Source of the DNA: an uncultured Clostridia bacterium
GTDB taxonomy: Bacteria; Bacillota; Clostridia; Oscillospirales; Oscillospiraceae
Reading direction: 5' to 3'
Length of the DNA stretch: 64,000 nt
NCBI GenBank assembly: GCA_946186375.1
Contig: CAMHMZ010000003.1
Location: forward strand, 62,001 to 126,000
Made by a program: the position numbers and the translations under genes. This document shows positions 15,154 to 23,145 of this stretch, in pieces (the first letter of the stretch is position 1; every line of letters starts with the position of its first letter). The notes beneath the pieces are model-generated. The model was given only the letters and a program-made list of their open reading frames with translations. It was not told the origin of the DNA and searched no databases.

Positions 15154-15408
15154 ATGCCAGTATTGTCAAGATTTTATGGGATCATCATTCGGATGTATTT
15201 TCAGCAATCAGAACATAACCCGCCGCACATTCACGCCATTTATGGTGAAGACATGGCCGCGATTTGTATTCAAACAGGGGAAGTATTGGAAGGGCACCTT
15301 CCCCCGAAAGCATTGGCCATGGTTCAAGAATGGATCTCCATTCACAAAAGTGATCTTCTGCAGATGTGGGAGACTCAGGAGTTTAAGAACCTTGCCCCTC
15401 TGGAATAA
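15154..15408 (+). CDS. DUF4160 domain protein (possible toxin partner)
   Basis: 84 aa. The core PVLSRFYGIIIRMYF...HNPPHIHAIYGED is the DUF4160 signature, with its conserved PHIHA. GAAGGAGG lies about 10 nt upstream of the ATG. The downstream gene starts 12 nt after the stop. DUF4160 and DUF2442 genes are often paired and have been proposed as a toxin-antitoxin-like module; the activity has not been settled as far as I know. Confidence 0.88.
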   Translation: MPVLSRFYGIIIRMYFQQSEHNPPHIHAIYGEDMAAICIQTGEVLEGHLPPKALAMVQEWISIHKSDLLQMWETQEFKNLAPLE

Positions 15409-15420
15409 GGAGTTGATCAT

Positions 15421-15855
15421 ATGTTTCACAAGGTAAAAGCAGTAACCGCTTTGCCGGATTTCCGCCTCAGTGTACAGTTCGCAGAAGGCGTAACCAAGCT
15501 GTATGATGTAAAGCCGCTATTCGATAAGTGGGCGGCTTTCAAGTCACTGCAGGATCACCCTGAACTGTTCACAAGTGTGGAAGTCGATGTAGGGGGATAC
15601 GGAATCATCTGGAATGATGATTTGGATCTTTCCTGCGATGAACTGTTTGCAAACGGTGTAGCTGTACAGACGCCTTTTGATGGACTTATGGCCTTCAGTG
15701 ATGCCACGCAGCTTTGGGGCTTGAATGAAAGCACTCTCCGCAAAGCGATCACCTACGGCAAACTGGTCAACGGTGTAGACGTCTGTAAATACGGCAAGCA
15801 GTGGGTTATTTCTTCTGACGCCATGGTACGTGAATACGGCCAGCCAAAGATATAA
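15421..15855 (+). CDS. DUF2442 protein fused to a C-terminal HTH (possible antitoxin/autorepressor)
   Basis: 144 aa. Residues 1-80 are DUF2442 (VTALPDFRLSVQFAEGVTKLYDVKPLF, then GYGIIWNDDLDLSCDEL). Residues 95-142 form an excisionase/MerR-like HTH (ATQLWGLNESTLRKAITYGKL...KYGKQWVISSDAMVREYG). The DNA-binding part makes this the likely reader of the operator at 15103-15118. AGGAG precedes the ATG. It is co-transcribed with the DUF4160 gene. Confidence 0.88.
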   Translation: MFHKVKAVTALPDFRLSVQFAEGVTKLYDVKPLFDKWAAFKSLQDHPELFTSVEVDVGGYGIIWNDDLDLSCDELFANGVAVQTPFDGLMAFSDATQLWGLNESTLRKAITYGKLVNGVDVCKYGKQWVISSDAMVREYGQPKI

Positions 15856-15997
15856 ACATGGGTTAAGTACAAGTTCATATTTTTCGCATTTGCGAAAAGA
15901 AGCGTTTCTCGATTTTGCAGACAGTGTCTGCAAAATCGGATCGGAGAATCGAGCGTATTCTCCTAAACTGATCTTGCCAGCAGTTATCATAATGAAA

Positions 15998-16046
15998 GAA
16001 CTCCGAGTGTGCTTCCCAGGAAGCACACTCGGAGTTCTATTTTTTC
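15998..16046. terminator. Strong bidirectional terminator
   Basis: 19-bp perfect stem (15998-16016 with 16019-16037). TATTTTTTC follows on the plus strand; TTCTTTC on the minus. It separates the DUF2442 gene from the convergent nucleoside hydrolase gene (stop 16052). Two palindromes lie just before it: TTCGCATTTGCGAA and TTTTGCAGACAGTGTCTGCAAAA, split by one spacer. Confidence 0.85.
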
Positions 16047-16051
16047 ACCTT

Positions 16052-17125
16052 TTACTTCGTCAAACAGGCGATCATGTCGCCGAAGATGGGATCGCGGTAA
16101 ATGAAATTTACAACGCGGATCTTGTGACCATCGCCACTATTGGGGCCCCAGGTGAAGTTGTTATTCAGCACCGGCGCATCTACCAATTTGGAGGGCGTCC
16201 ATCCAGGATTCTTCAGAAATGCGATCGTGGAAATATCCCACACGATTCTCGATGGCATCGTATAAAGAGTTGGGAATTGGAACAGATACGCATCGTCCCT
16301 ATCTTCGCGGTACGCGAGATACGATTTGCGCATCAACGCAGCAGTCATAGTTGCAGACTTCGGCGTGCCGTAGGCATCAAGAACCATTTTTGCAAGGTAG
16401 TCGCAAATATCGTTTTTGCCAACCATAAACTGCTCAACTTCCGGTTTCGTGAGCGTAAGCTGAGAAGCAACGGTCATGCAAGGAATCTGGACAAGCGGTA
16501 CGCCGGAATGGAAGAGCACCTTCGATGCTTCAATGTCCTGAATCAGATTGAACTCCACACCATGCCCGAAATACTGGGGCTGACCGCCCAGCCAAACAAC
16601 GACGATCTTTTTGACAAGCTCCGGCTCCATAAGAAGTGCGGAGGCAATATTAGTCGGCGCACCAATAGTGGCAACATAAATTGTTTCGTCACTTGCCATC
16701 GCCCGCCGCACGAGATCTTTTGCTGCCTCACTCTCAACAGGCTTTCCGATGTCGCTGATATAGGCTTTTGATCCGCGGAATACACGCCCGTTGGGATCTT
16801 CGCCAAGCAAGGAGAACAGCTTAATCAATTCTTGATAGCTTGCTTCCATTCCGTCACCGGGGTCAGAGGCGTAAGTCACGCCACCAACCGCACTCATTGA
16901 CTCTTTGGAGCCAGCGAGTTTCTTGAAGCAATCGTGGGAAAAAGGAGCCGCATAGACGGCATCGACGGCAAAACGCTCTGGGGAACGCAATGCCCAAGAC
17001 ACGGCAAACTGATCGTCTACCTCGTTTTTGGCATCTGTATCAATGATGAGGTGAATGCGTCCTGTTGGAATGTTCAGCTTACTTTTCAATTCTTCTTCTG
17101 ACAATTTCGGGAATACGGTATTCAA
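16052..17125 (-). CDS. Nucleoside hydrolase (IUNH family)
   Basis: 357 aa. Cleaves the N-glycosidic bond of a ribonucleoside to a base and ribose. The calcium-binding N-terminal motif is present as IDTDAKNEVDDQFA, a spaced variant of the usual DxDxxxDD. IGAPTNIA corresponds to the TGPxTNxA loop. VEFNLIQDIEA matches the [AE]FN...D.EA substrate site, and a late SGDGHKIRV closes the active site. TTG start with GGAGG 9 nt upstream. It is the last gene of the transporter operon, which suggests imported nucleosides are cleaved before the sugar is phosphorylated. Confidence 0.88.
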   Translation of the reverse strand: MNTVFPKLSEEELKSKLNIPTGRIHLIIDTDAKNEVDDQFAVSWALRSPERFAVDAVYAAPFSHDCFKKLAGSKESMSAVGGVTYASDPGDGMEASYQELIKLFSLLGEDPNGRVFRGSKAYISDIGKPVESEAAKDLVRRAMASDETIYVATIGAPTNIASALLMEPELVKKIVVVWLGGQPQYFGHGVEFNLIQDIEASKVLFHSGVPLVQIPCMTVASQLTLTKPEVEQFMVGKNDICDYLAKMVLDAYGTPKSATMTAALMRKSYLAYREDRDDAYLFQFPTLYTMPSRIVWDISTIAFLKNPGWTPSKLVDAPVLNNNFTWGPNSGDGHKIRVVNFIYRDPIFGDMIACLTK

Positions 17126-17143
17126 AAGTATCGGCCTCCAGTT

Positions 17144-18166
17144 CTAAGCATTCTCTTGCTGGTGCTCGAATAAATGGCGCGCATTTCTGCGCCGCGAAGC
17201 ATCCGCAATACTCTTACGTATGGTCGGAAAAGCAAGGACAACGATCATAAAAATTCCGAGAATAATATCCTGCAAACTGTCCGGCCAACCCAATGCAATA
17301 ATTCCTGTAAAGATGATGCTGATACACAGAGAGCCAATAAAAATACCAACATGCATCTTAACAAATCGTTCCAGCGACATTCCGATGATTACAGCCATCA
17401 TAGGCTTAAACACCATTGTCAAACTGGCAAGTTCTCTTTTATAGCCGACGGCAGATGAATAGCAGGCAGATACCATTGCCGCAATTCCGAGAAAGAAACC
17501 TCCGACAAGGAAGGTTGCAAACTTTACATTTAGTGGTTTAATCCCGATGTTTTTCGCAATCAGCTCGTCGCTTCCGATCATTCGTGCCTGAGTTGCAAAT
17601 TTGGTACGATAGTATACTATCCTGTACGCAATCGCAACAAGGATCAAAACGACAAAGTTCCAAGGCGGAGCTCCTAAAAAAGTCAAATTTTCTGCTGTCT
17701 TTACGTACTGACCTGTTGAAATTTGGGGAAACAACTCTCCGAAAATAACGCACAGCCGCACGCCTATGATTTCAAACACCATTAGTGTTCCTACAGTAAT
17801 CACAAGAGACGGAATTTTCAGCAAGGCGAACAAACCGCCTACAATTAGTTCCAGAAATACAGCAACAACAATTGCAGTTATCAGCATTCCGGGAAGCCCA
17901 AAATAATGTCCTGCCAGCGACGAGCATACACCAGCAATAATCATGAGCGACCCGATGGAAAAATCCATGATCCCACTGACAAACCCAAAAGAGAGGCCAT
18001 AGGCCGTAATCGTTGGTACGACAGAGAGGACCAGCATTGTCACGATGGAATTCCAGTTACCAATTCTCTCGCGGATCAGCAACAGAAGCACAAAATACAA
18101 CGCAATCGGGATCAGAAATGCTTTGCCAGCATTAAGAATTGATGGTGGAAGTTGTTTGTTCTTCAT
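17144..18166 (-). CDS. Ribose-type ABC transporter permease
   Basis: 340 aa with about nine membrane segments, of the RbsC/BPD_transp_2 family. GFVSGIMDFSIGSLMIIAGVCSSLAG and VITVGTLMVFEIIGVRL match the conserved family blocks. The C-terminus is basic. One of two distinct permeases in this operon, which therefore probably form a heterodimer as in LsrC/LsrD-type systems. AGGAGAGAGACCT lies before the ATG. Confidence 0.9.
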   Translation of the reverse strand: MKNKQLPPSILNAGKAFLIPIALYFVLLLLIRERIGNWNSIVTMLVLSVVPTITAYGLSFGFVSGIMDFSIGSLMIIAGVCSSLAGHYFGLPGMLITAIVVAVFLELIVGGLFALLKIPSLVITVGTLMVFEIIGVRLCVIFGELFPQISTGQYVKTAENLTFLGAPPWNFVVLILVAIAYRIVYYRTKFATQARMIGSDELIAKNIGIKPLNVKFATFLVGGFFLGIAAMVSACYSSAVGYKRELASLTMVFKPMMAVIIGMSLERFVKMHVGIFIGSLCISIIFTGIIALGWPDSLQDIILGIFMIVVLAFPTIRKSIADASRRRNARHLFEHQQENA

Positions 18167-18237
18167 AGGTCTCTCTCCTATACACTGTTTTTTCTCAGAG
18201 GCAGAGAGTTCTCTGCCTCTGAGAAGTAACTGATTGA

Positions 18238-19458
18238 TTATCCGCGGAGACTCTTTGCGTAAGCAATGGAAAAGTTGTCAGAGAAAGCCTGAATTTCATC
18301 TACAGTTTTTCCGACAATGGTTTCAAACCACTTTTCACCGGCGATCATCGGAATAGAAGTGTTCTCAATGTACTCGTCATAGTCATTTGCATCTTCGATG
18401 GAGAAGATGTTCATCATGTGAGTGCCAATAACATACGGCTCTGCATCAACATTAACACCCATTGCATGATTAATGAGAGAGGTGGTAGCGAACAAGACGT
18501 CCATAATGGTGTTGCCACCAGCAACAAGCTTCAAAGGCTGCCCCTCGCCCATATAAGCGCTCATGCCGCCCGCAATGTCGATCATGGCAATAGATACCTT
18601 GTCAGACATACCATGGTTGGCCAGAGCCTGGGCAGCACCTGCGAGGGCGCCGTTGGTCACAGTACCGCCAACGATGAAGATTCCGTCAAGTTCGGGGTAG
18701 GAAGCGATAATACCTTCAACGGAGTTAGTGACATCATCAACAGTCTTAATACCTCTGGTTTCAGTAAGAAGCGTAACGCCAAACTCTTCGCAAGCGCGTG
18801 CAATACCCTTGTCACGAAGATCACCATTCAGGTCGCCCTGCGTCAGGCCGAGAACGGCAAGGTTCTTTACACCGTATTTCTCGTGCAGCTGGCGAACCAT
18901 GTCATACGCGTTATCTTCTTCGCTGCAGAAGCAGTTGCCAACAAAATGATCCATTCCGAAGACTTTAGCTTTCAGATCGGGATCAGAAATCTGTCTGTTG
19001 GCGAGGAACCAATCAACACCGGCTTCTTCCATCATATCTGCAATCAGGGAAATGGGGCCTTCGGAGAACGTCGTAACAACGCAACCGTTACAGCCCTGGT
19101 CAATAAGATACTCGTAAGCAGCCATAAAAGCAGCATCATCATATCCAGACAGGGTTGTTGTCACAAGTTCCGCACCCGTAGTTGCACACAGGTCTTTTTC
19201 CATTCCCAGTGCAGCGACATAGAGGGGCAAGCCAAGGGCGGACCAGTCAATAACACCGAGCTTATAGCCTTCGGGGAGAGCGGGAGCGGCCGGAGTGTCA
19301 GCTTCCTGCGGAGCAGGGGCAGGATCATTGTTCTGAGTAGGCTCAGCGTTGGAAGCAGGTGTGGGAGTACTTGACGCCGGAGCGGTATTACCACAGCCGG
19401 TAAGAAGACCAAGTACCATGATCATTGACAGGAGAACTGCTACAAACTTTTTCATCAT
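18238..19458 (-). CDS. Substrate-binding lipoprotein, periplasmic-binding type I family
   Basis: 406 aa. Signal MMKKFVAVLLSMIMVLGLLTGC gives a lipobox Cys 22, then a Ser/Pro/Ala linker of about 45 residues. The binding domain resembles ribose/AI-2-type binding proteins (EYLIDQGCNGCVVTTF, GIFIVGGTVTNGALAGAAQAL). It captures the ligand for the two permeases. GGAGG lies 6 nt before the first ATG. Ligand not determinable from sequence; a nucleoside or ribose derivative is inferred from neighbours. Confidence 0.88.
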   Translation of the reverse strand: MMKKFVAVLLSMIMVLGLLTGCGNTAPASSTPTPASNAEPTQNNDPAPAPQEADTPAAPALPEGYKLGVIDWSALGLPLYVAALGMEKDLCATTGAELVTTTLSGYDDAAFMAAYEYLIDQGCNGCVVTTFSEGPISLIADMMEEAGVDWFLANRQISDPDLKAKVFGMDHFVGNCFCSEEDNAYDMVRQLHEKYGVKNLAVLGLTQGDLNGDLRDKGIARACEEFGVTLLTETRGIKTVDDVTNSVEGIIASYPELDGIFIVGGTVTNGALAGAAQALANHGMSDKVSIAMIDIAGGMSAYMGEGQPLKLVAGGNTIMDVLFATTSLINHAMGVNVDAEPYVIGTHMMNIFSIEDANDYDEYIENTSIPMIAGEKWFETIVGKTVDEIQAFSDNFSIAYAKSLRG

Positions 19459-19481
19459 TCTTATCCTCCATTTTTCTTTTT

Positions 19482-20432
19482 TTATTTGATCACCGCAGTA
19501 TTCTTCCTGTCAAAAGAAATAGCTACGGCGATAACAAACAGGACACCTTTTACGATTTGCTGCATGTTAGCTGATATATTCATAATTGTCAGTCCGGAGG
19601 TTACTACAGCCATCAGCATGCTTCCTACCAAGACACAACGAAATTTGGCAGACCAGCCACCTGAGAACGGAATTCCGCCAAGAAGAAGTGCAAGGACCGC
19701 ATTCAATTGGGTTTGGCCGCCGCTGTTCGTAGATGCGCTGCATGTACGGAACAGAACAAAACATGCCATTATGCCGCACGACAAACCACAGATTAGGAAT
19801 GCAACCAGCTTCTCAAGCCTCACATTAACGCCGGATTGGTGTGCAACTTCATCCTTTGCACCAATAGCCCGACAGTGTTTCCCGAAAGGGGTATAGCTAA
19901 GAACTGCCCATGTCACCAGAAGAGCCAGAGCAATAATGCCGTATTTTACAAACAGCGTATCTGCCTTTTTTAGCGCAAAATCTGATGTAATAGCGCCGCC
20001 TCCCAGAAGTGAATTAGCTAGGCCGGTGTACATGAAAGAGGTTGCAATCGTAGCGACAAAAGAAGGCACACCAAGAAACACATGTGCGCTTCCGTTCAGA
20101 AATCCAATTGTAAGTCCAACGATTATTGCAGCTGGAATAGCGAGCCAAGGATTAAGATAGGACGCTTTTGCAGCAATGATAGTACATACACAGACGTTTC
20201 CTGCCATTGAGAAATCTAACTGCCCTTGAGACATAAGGAATACGGCTCCGCACGCAGGAATAACCATCTGAAATGCATAATTTGAGAACGCCTTAAAATT
20301 TGACGCTGATAACAGCTTCCCGCCTGTTCCAATCTGGAAGAAGACACACACCAGCAGCAAACCAAAAAACGGGGCAGCTTGTTGCCATATGCTTGAGGCG
20401 TTATCTCTGTCTCTTAATGTCTTTCCGATCAT
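19482..20432 (-). CDS. Ribose-type ABC transporter permease
   Basis: 316 aa from MIGKTLRDRDNAS, RbsC-like with about nine membrane segments. ACGAVFLMSQGQLDFSMAGNVCVC and VPSFVATIATSFMYTGLANSLLGG are the conserved blocks; GAKDEVAHQSGVN is the EAA-like cytoplasmic loop that contacts the ATPase. GAGGGGGGC precedes this ATG, 14 nt after the ATPase stop. An in-frame ATG six codons earlier overlaps the ATPase end and lacks a ribosome site. Confidence 0.9.
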   Translation of the reverse strand: MIGKTLRDRDNASSIWQQAAPFFGLLLVCVFFQIGTGGKLLSASNFKAFSNYAFQMVIPACGAVFLMSQGQLDFSMAGNVCVCTIIAAKASYLNPWLAIPAAIIVGLTIGFLNGSAHVFLGVPSFVATIATSFMYTGLANSLLGGGAITSDFALKKADTLFVKYGIIALALLVTWAVLSYTPFGKHCRAIGAKDEVAHQSGVNVRLEKLVAFLICGLSCGIMACFVLFRTCSASTNSGGQTQLNAVLALLLGGIPFSGGWSAKFRCVLVGSMLMAVVTSGLTIMNISANMQQIVKGVLFVIAVAISFDRKNTAVIK

Positions 20433-20446
20433 CTTCGCTGCCCCCC

Positions 20447-21955
20447 TCAAATCATGTAGTCGATCAGGTCGTGCTCCGAAAGATCTGCCGATCTCATAAA
20501 ACTGCCCTTGACCGTTCCATCCTTGAATATCAGAATACGGTCGCTCATTCCAATCAGTTCCGGAAGCTCCTCGGAGATCATCAAGATCGCTTTTCCCTCG
20601 TTTTTCAGATTGGTCAAGAGCTTATAGATCTCGCTTTTGACGCCGATGTCGATCCCTCGTGTCGGGCAGTCAAAGATATAGATGTCCGCGTCGCTGGCCA
20701 GCCATTTGGCAATACTGACCTTCTGCTTGTTGCCTCCGCTCAGATACATGATGAATTGCTTTTCATTCTGCATCTTGATACTGAGCGTTTCGCGCCACTT
20801 GGCGACCATCTCTTTTTCTTTTTTCGGAGCAACAAAACCGAATTTCTGCATCTGTGGTAACGAAGCCAAACAAAGGTTGTCTGTGATGCTTCCCGCGCTC
20901 ATCAGCGCCTCGGTATCTCTATTTTTTGAGATATAAGCCATCCGATGCTTTACCGCTTGCTTTGTGTCTTTGATATTGGTTCCATCAGCCAGCGTGACTG
21001 TGCCATAGTCAGGGATAATGATCCCGAAGAGGATTTTGCCGAGATCGTGCATACCGCAGTCTGTCAAGCCGCCAATGCCGAGAATCTCACCCTTGCAAAG
21101 CTCGATCCCTACGTCGTGCAGAGAGCCAAAGGTGATATGCTCACCTTTCAGCGCAACTTCTCCATCAGTCGTTCCATCGTAATCGGTACGATAGAAGTTT
21201 TCCGCGATCTCACGGCCGACCATCATCTGGCGCATTGTGTGAATATTCATTTCATCACGACTCAGCGTGCCAATGAGGTGTCCATCACGGAGAACCGTAA
21301 TGGAATCACAGATCGCCATCAGCTCCTCGATGTCGTGAGAGATGAAGATGACGGAGCGTCCGGAGTCACGCATGGTGTTGATCAAGCGATACATGACATC
21401 GCGCCCTTCTTTACCGAGGGCTGTGGTCGTTTCGTCGATCAGAAGGACCTTGGGATTTGTGTACTCTGCACGAGCAACCTCCAACAACTTACGCTCTTCA
21501 AACGACATTCCGTTTACGAGCTGTGCAGGGTTGATCCCTTCAACGCCGATAGAGGAAAGAAGCTCGGCAGCAGCCTTGTTCATTTTGCGAATATCCAGAA
21601 GGCCATGCCTGGTAAACTCGCTTTCCTTACCGGCAAATATGTTGGATGCAACAGTGATGTTATTCAGCGTACCCTGCTCCTGCACAACCATGCTGACGCC
21701 TTTGCTGATTGCGTCTGTAATGTCGGTAGGAACATACGGCTCGCCCTCCAGGAACATACTTCCCTGATCTGCTTTCTGGATACCAGCGATAATGGTTGAT
21801 AGAGTTGATTTACCAGAGCCGTTCTCACCAATCAGGCCGAGGACTTCGCCTTTATGAAGATCAAGGCTTACGTCTACAAGCGCCTTGGTCGGGCCAAAAC
21901 TCTTGTAGATTCCTTGTACACGGAGAATCGTTTCGCGATTTTTTACTTCACTCAT
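20447..21955 (-). CDS. Ribose-type ABC transporter ATPase (tandem NBDs)
   Basis: 502 aa from MSEVKNRETILR. NBD1 has Walker A GENGSGKST, Q-loop VVQEQG, signature MSFEERKLLEVARA (degenerate) and Walker B VLLIDETTTAL. NBD2 has a degenerate Walker A GLTDCGMHDLGK (as usual for RbsA/MglA), a canonical signature LSGGNKQKVSIAKW, and YIFDCPTRGID, where the usual catalytic Glu after Asp is Cys. So NBD1 must carry hydrolysis if the protein is active. The start overlaps the kinase stop (ATGA) and uses GGAGG within the kinase 3' end. Confidence 0.92.
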   Translation of the reverse strand: MSEVKNRETILRVQGIYKSFGPTKALVDVSLDLHKGEVLGLIGENGSGKSTLSTIIAGIQKADQGSMFLEGEPYVPTDITDAISKGVSMVVQEQGTLNNITVASNIFAGKESEFTRHGLLDIRKMNKAAAELLSSIGVEGINPAQLVNGMSFEERKLLEVARAEYTNPKVLLIDETTTALGKEGRDVMYRLINTMRDSGRSVIFISHDIEELMAICDSITVLRDGHLIGTLSRDEMNIHTMRQMMVGREIAENFYRTDYDGTTDGEVALKGEHITFGSLHDVGIELCKGEILGIGGLTDCGMHDLGKILFGIIIPDYGTVTLADGTNIKDTKQAVKHRMAYISKNRDTEALMSAGSITDNLCLASLPQMQKFGFVAPKKEKEMVAKWRETLSIKMQNEKQFIMYLSGGNKQKVSIAKWLASDADIYIFDCPTRGIDIGVKSEIYKLLTNLKNEGKAILMISEELPELIGMSDRILIFKDGTVKGSFMRSADLSEHDLIDYMI

Positions 21956-22887
21956 GGCTTTACCTCCTCGTTGGAAAGAATAGAGGCTTTCTGCACGCAA
22001 CCAAGGTCTGCTTCATGCACTTCCGCGATACTGGGTATTGACTGTGAGGCTCCATGCCGTGAAACTGAAATGCCGCTTGCAATCGCTGCGTTTCTTAACG
22101 CAGTCTCATAGTCTCCGGAAGCAAGCGCTTCCGAGAGGAAGAACCCTGTGTATGTATCACCGGCAGCCGTCGTGTCAACTACTTCAGTTTGATAGATGCC
22201 AGAGCTAAGCACCGTTCCGGTTGTGCTCACAAAAACGGATCCGGCGCAGCCAAGTGTCAAAACGACATTTGCATTAGGATACATCGCATGGATTGCACCT
22301 GCCATCTTCTTCGAATCGTCGCAGTCGGTCAATAGCGCGCCCTCGACCTCATTTACAAGCAGGTAGTCAACCTTTGACAGATCATAGCATTTGATCTTCT
22401 CATTAAACGGAGAGGGATTAAGAGCTACGATCATACCGCGTTCTTTTGCCTGGTCAATGATGTAGTCGACGCTTGAAATCTCATTCTGCAATACGATAAG
22501 GTCACCAGCAGAAAAAGCATTGAGAACCTGATCAACATCCTCGTGTGTAATGGCTCCGTTGGAACCTGCCAGGATAATGATGCTGTTCTGCCCGTCCGGT
22601 GTGACCTGAATCACAGCATGTCCACTCGGACCAGGGATGCGTTTCAGGTGATCGACATTGACGCCACTTTCCTTCAAGGCATCATAGAGTATCCCTCCGT
22701 CTTCTCCGACAGCACCGGCAAAGTACACATCACTCCCGGCTCGGGCAAAGGCAATGGCTTGATTGAATCCTTTGCCGCCGCAGAATAGATTCATTTTATC
22801 GGCGGAAAGTGTTTCTCCAGCATTTACAAAATGCTCGACTGCGTATGTACGGTCTATATTGGCTGATCCAAAGACAAGGACTCTCAT
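21952..22887 (-). CDS. PfkB-family sugar kinase (ribokinase-like)
   Basis: 311 aa. Begins MRVLVFGSANIDRTYAVEHFVNAGETL, the ribokinase N-terminal signature. CGGKGFNQAIAFARAG (about 36-51) is PfkB motif 1. VVDTTAAGDTYTGFF (about 245-259) is motif 2, with A replacing the first G of GAGD but the catalytic Asp kept. Probably phosphorylates the sugar released by the nucleoside hydrolase. First gene of the operon, with promoter at 22925-22953; coupled to the ATPase by a 4-nt overlap. Confidence 0.92.
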   Translation of the reverse strand: MRVLVFGSANIDRTYAVEHFVNAGETLSADKMNLFCGGKGFNQAIAFARAGSDVYFAGAVGEDGGILYDALKESGVNVDHLKRIPGPSGHAVIQVTPDGQNSIIILAGSNGAITHEDVDQVLNAFSAGDLIVLQNEISSVDYIIDQAKERGMIVALNPSPFNEKIKCYDLSKVDYLLVNEVEGALLTDCDDSKKMAGAIHAMYPNANVVLTLGCAGSVFVSTTGTVLSSGIYQTEVVDTTAAGDTYTGFFLSEALASGDYETALRNAAIASGISVSRHGASQSIPSIAEVHEADLGCVQKASILSNEEVKP

Positions 22888-22919
22888 AGGCAGGCATCCT
22901 TTCCTCAGTAATACATGTT

Positions 22920-22953
22920 AAATCATTTTATTAAAATCATTTTACATCTTCAA
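22920..22953 (-). promoter_or_regulatory. Promoter and palindromic operator of the nucleoside/ribose operon
   Basis: Minus strand TTGAAG (22948-22953), 17-bp spacer, TAAAAT (22925-22930). The perfect palindrome TAAAAT-C-ATTTTA (22932-22944) fills the spacer, and a second TAAAATGATTT copy overlaps the -10, 14 bp away. This is a good target for the LacI-type protein encoded divergently. Confidence 0.7.
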
Positions 22954-23071
22954 TTTAGCAAACTGCGGCGATGTTTTCAAGCACGATTTCTTTCTCGATC
23001 TCAATTTCTATGTTTTGAAGTAAATCGGTCTAATAAAATTGTTTAATTTGCCCAATGATTGAAGAAGCATC

Positions 23072-23100
23072 TCGACAATCAACAAAAGTTCATGTAAGAT
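23072..23100 (+). promoter_or_regulatory. Sigma-A promoter of the LacI-PfkB fusion gene
   Basis: TCGACA (23072-23077), 17-bp spacer, TAAGAT (23095-23100), 45 nt before the GTG start. Confidence 0.6.
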
Positions 23101-23145
23101 GATACAAAAGAACAGACTTCCCAACGGTTTGAAGGGGGCATTCGT

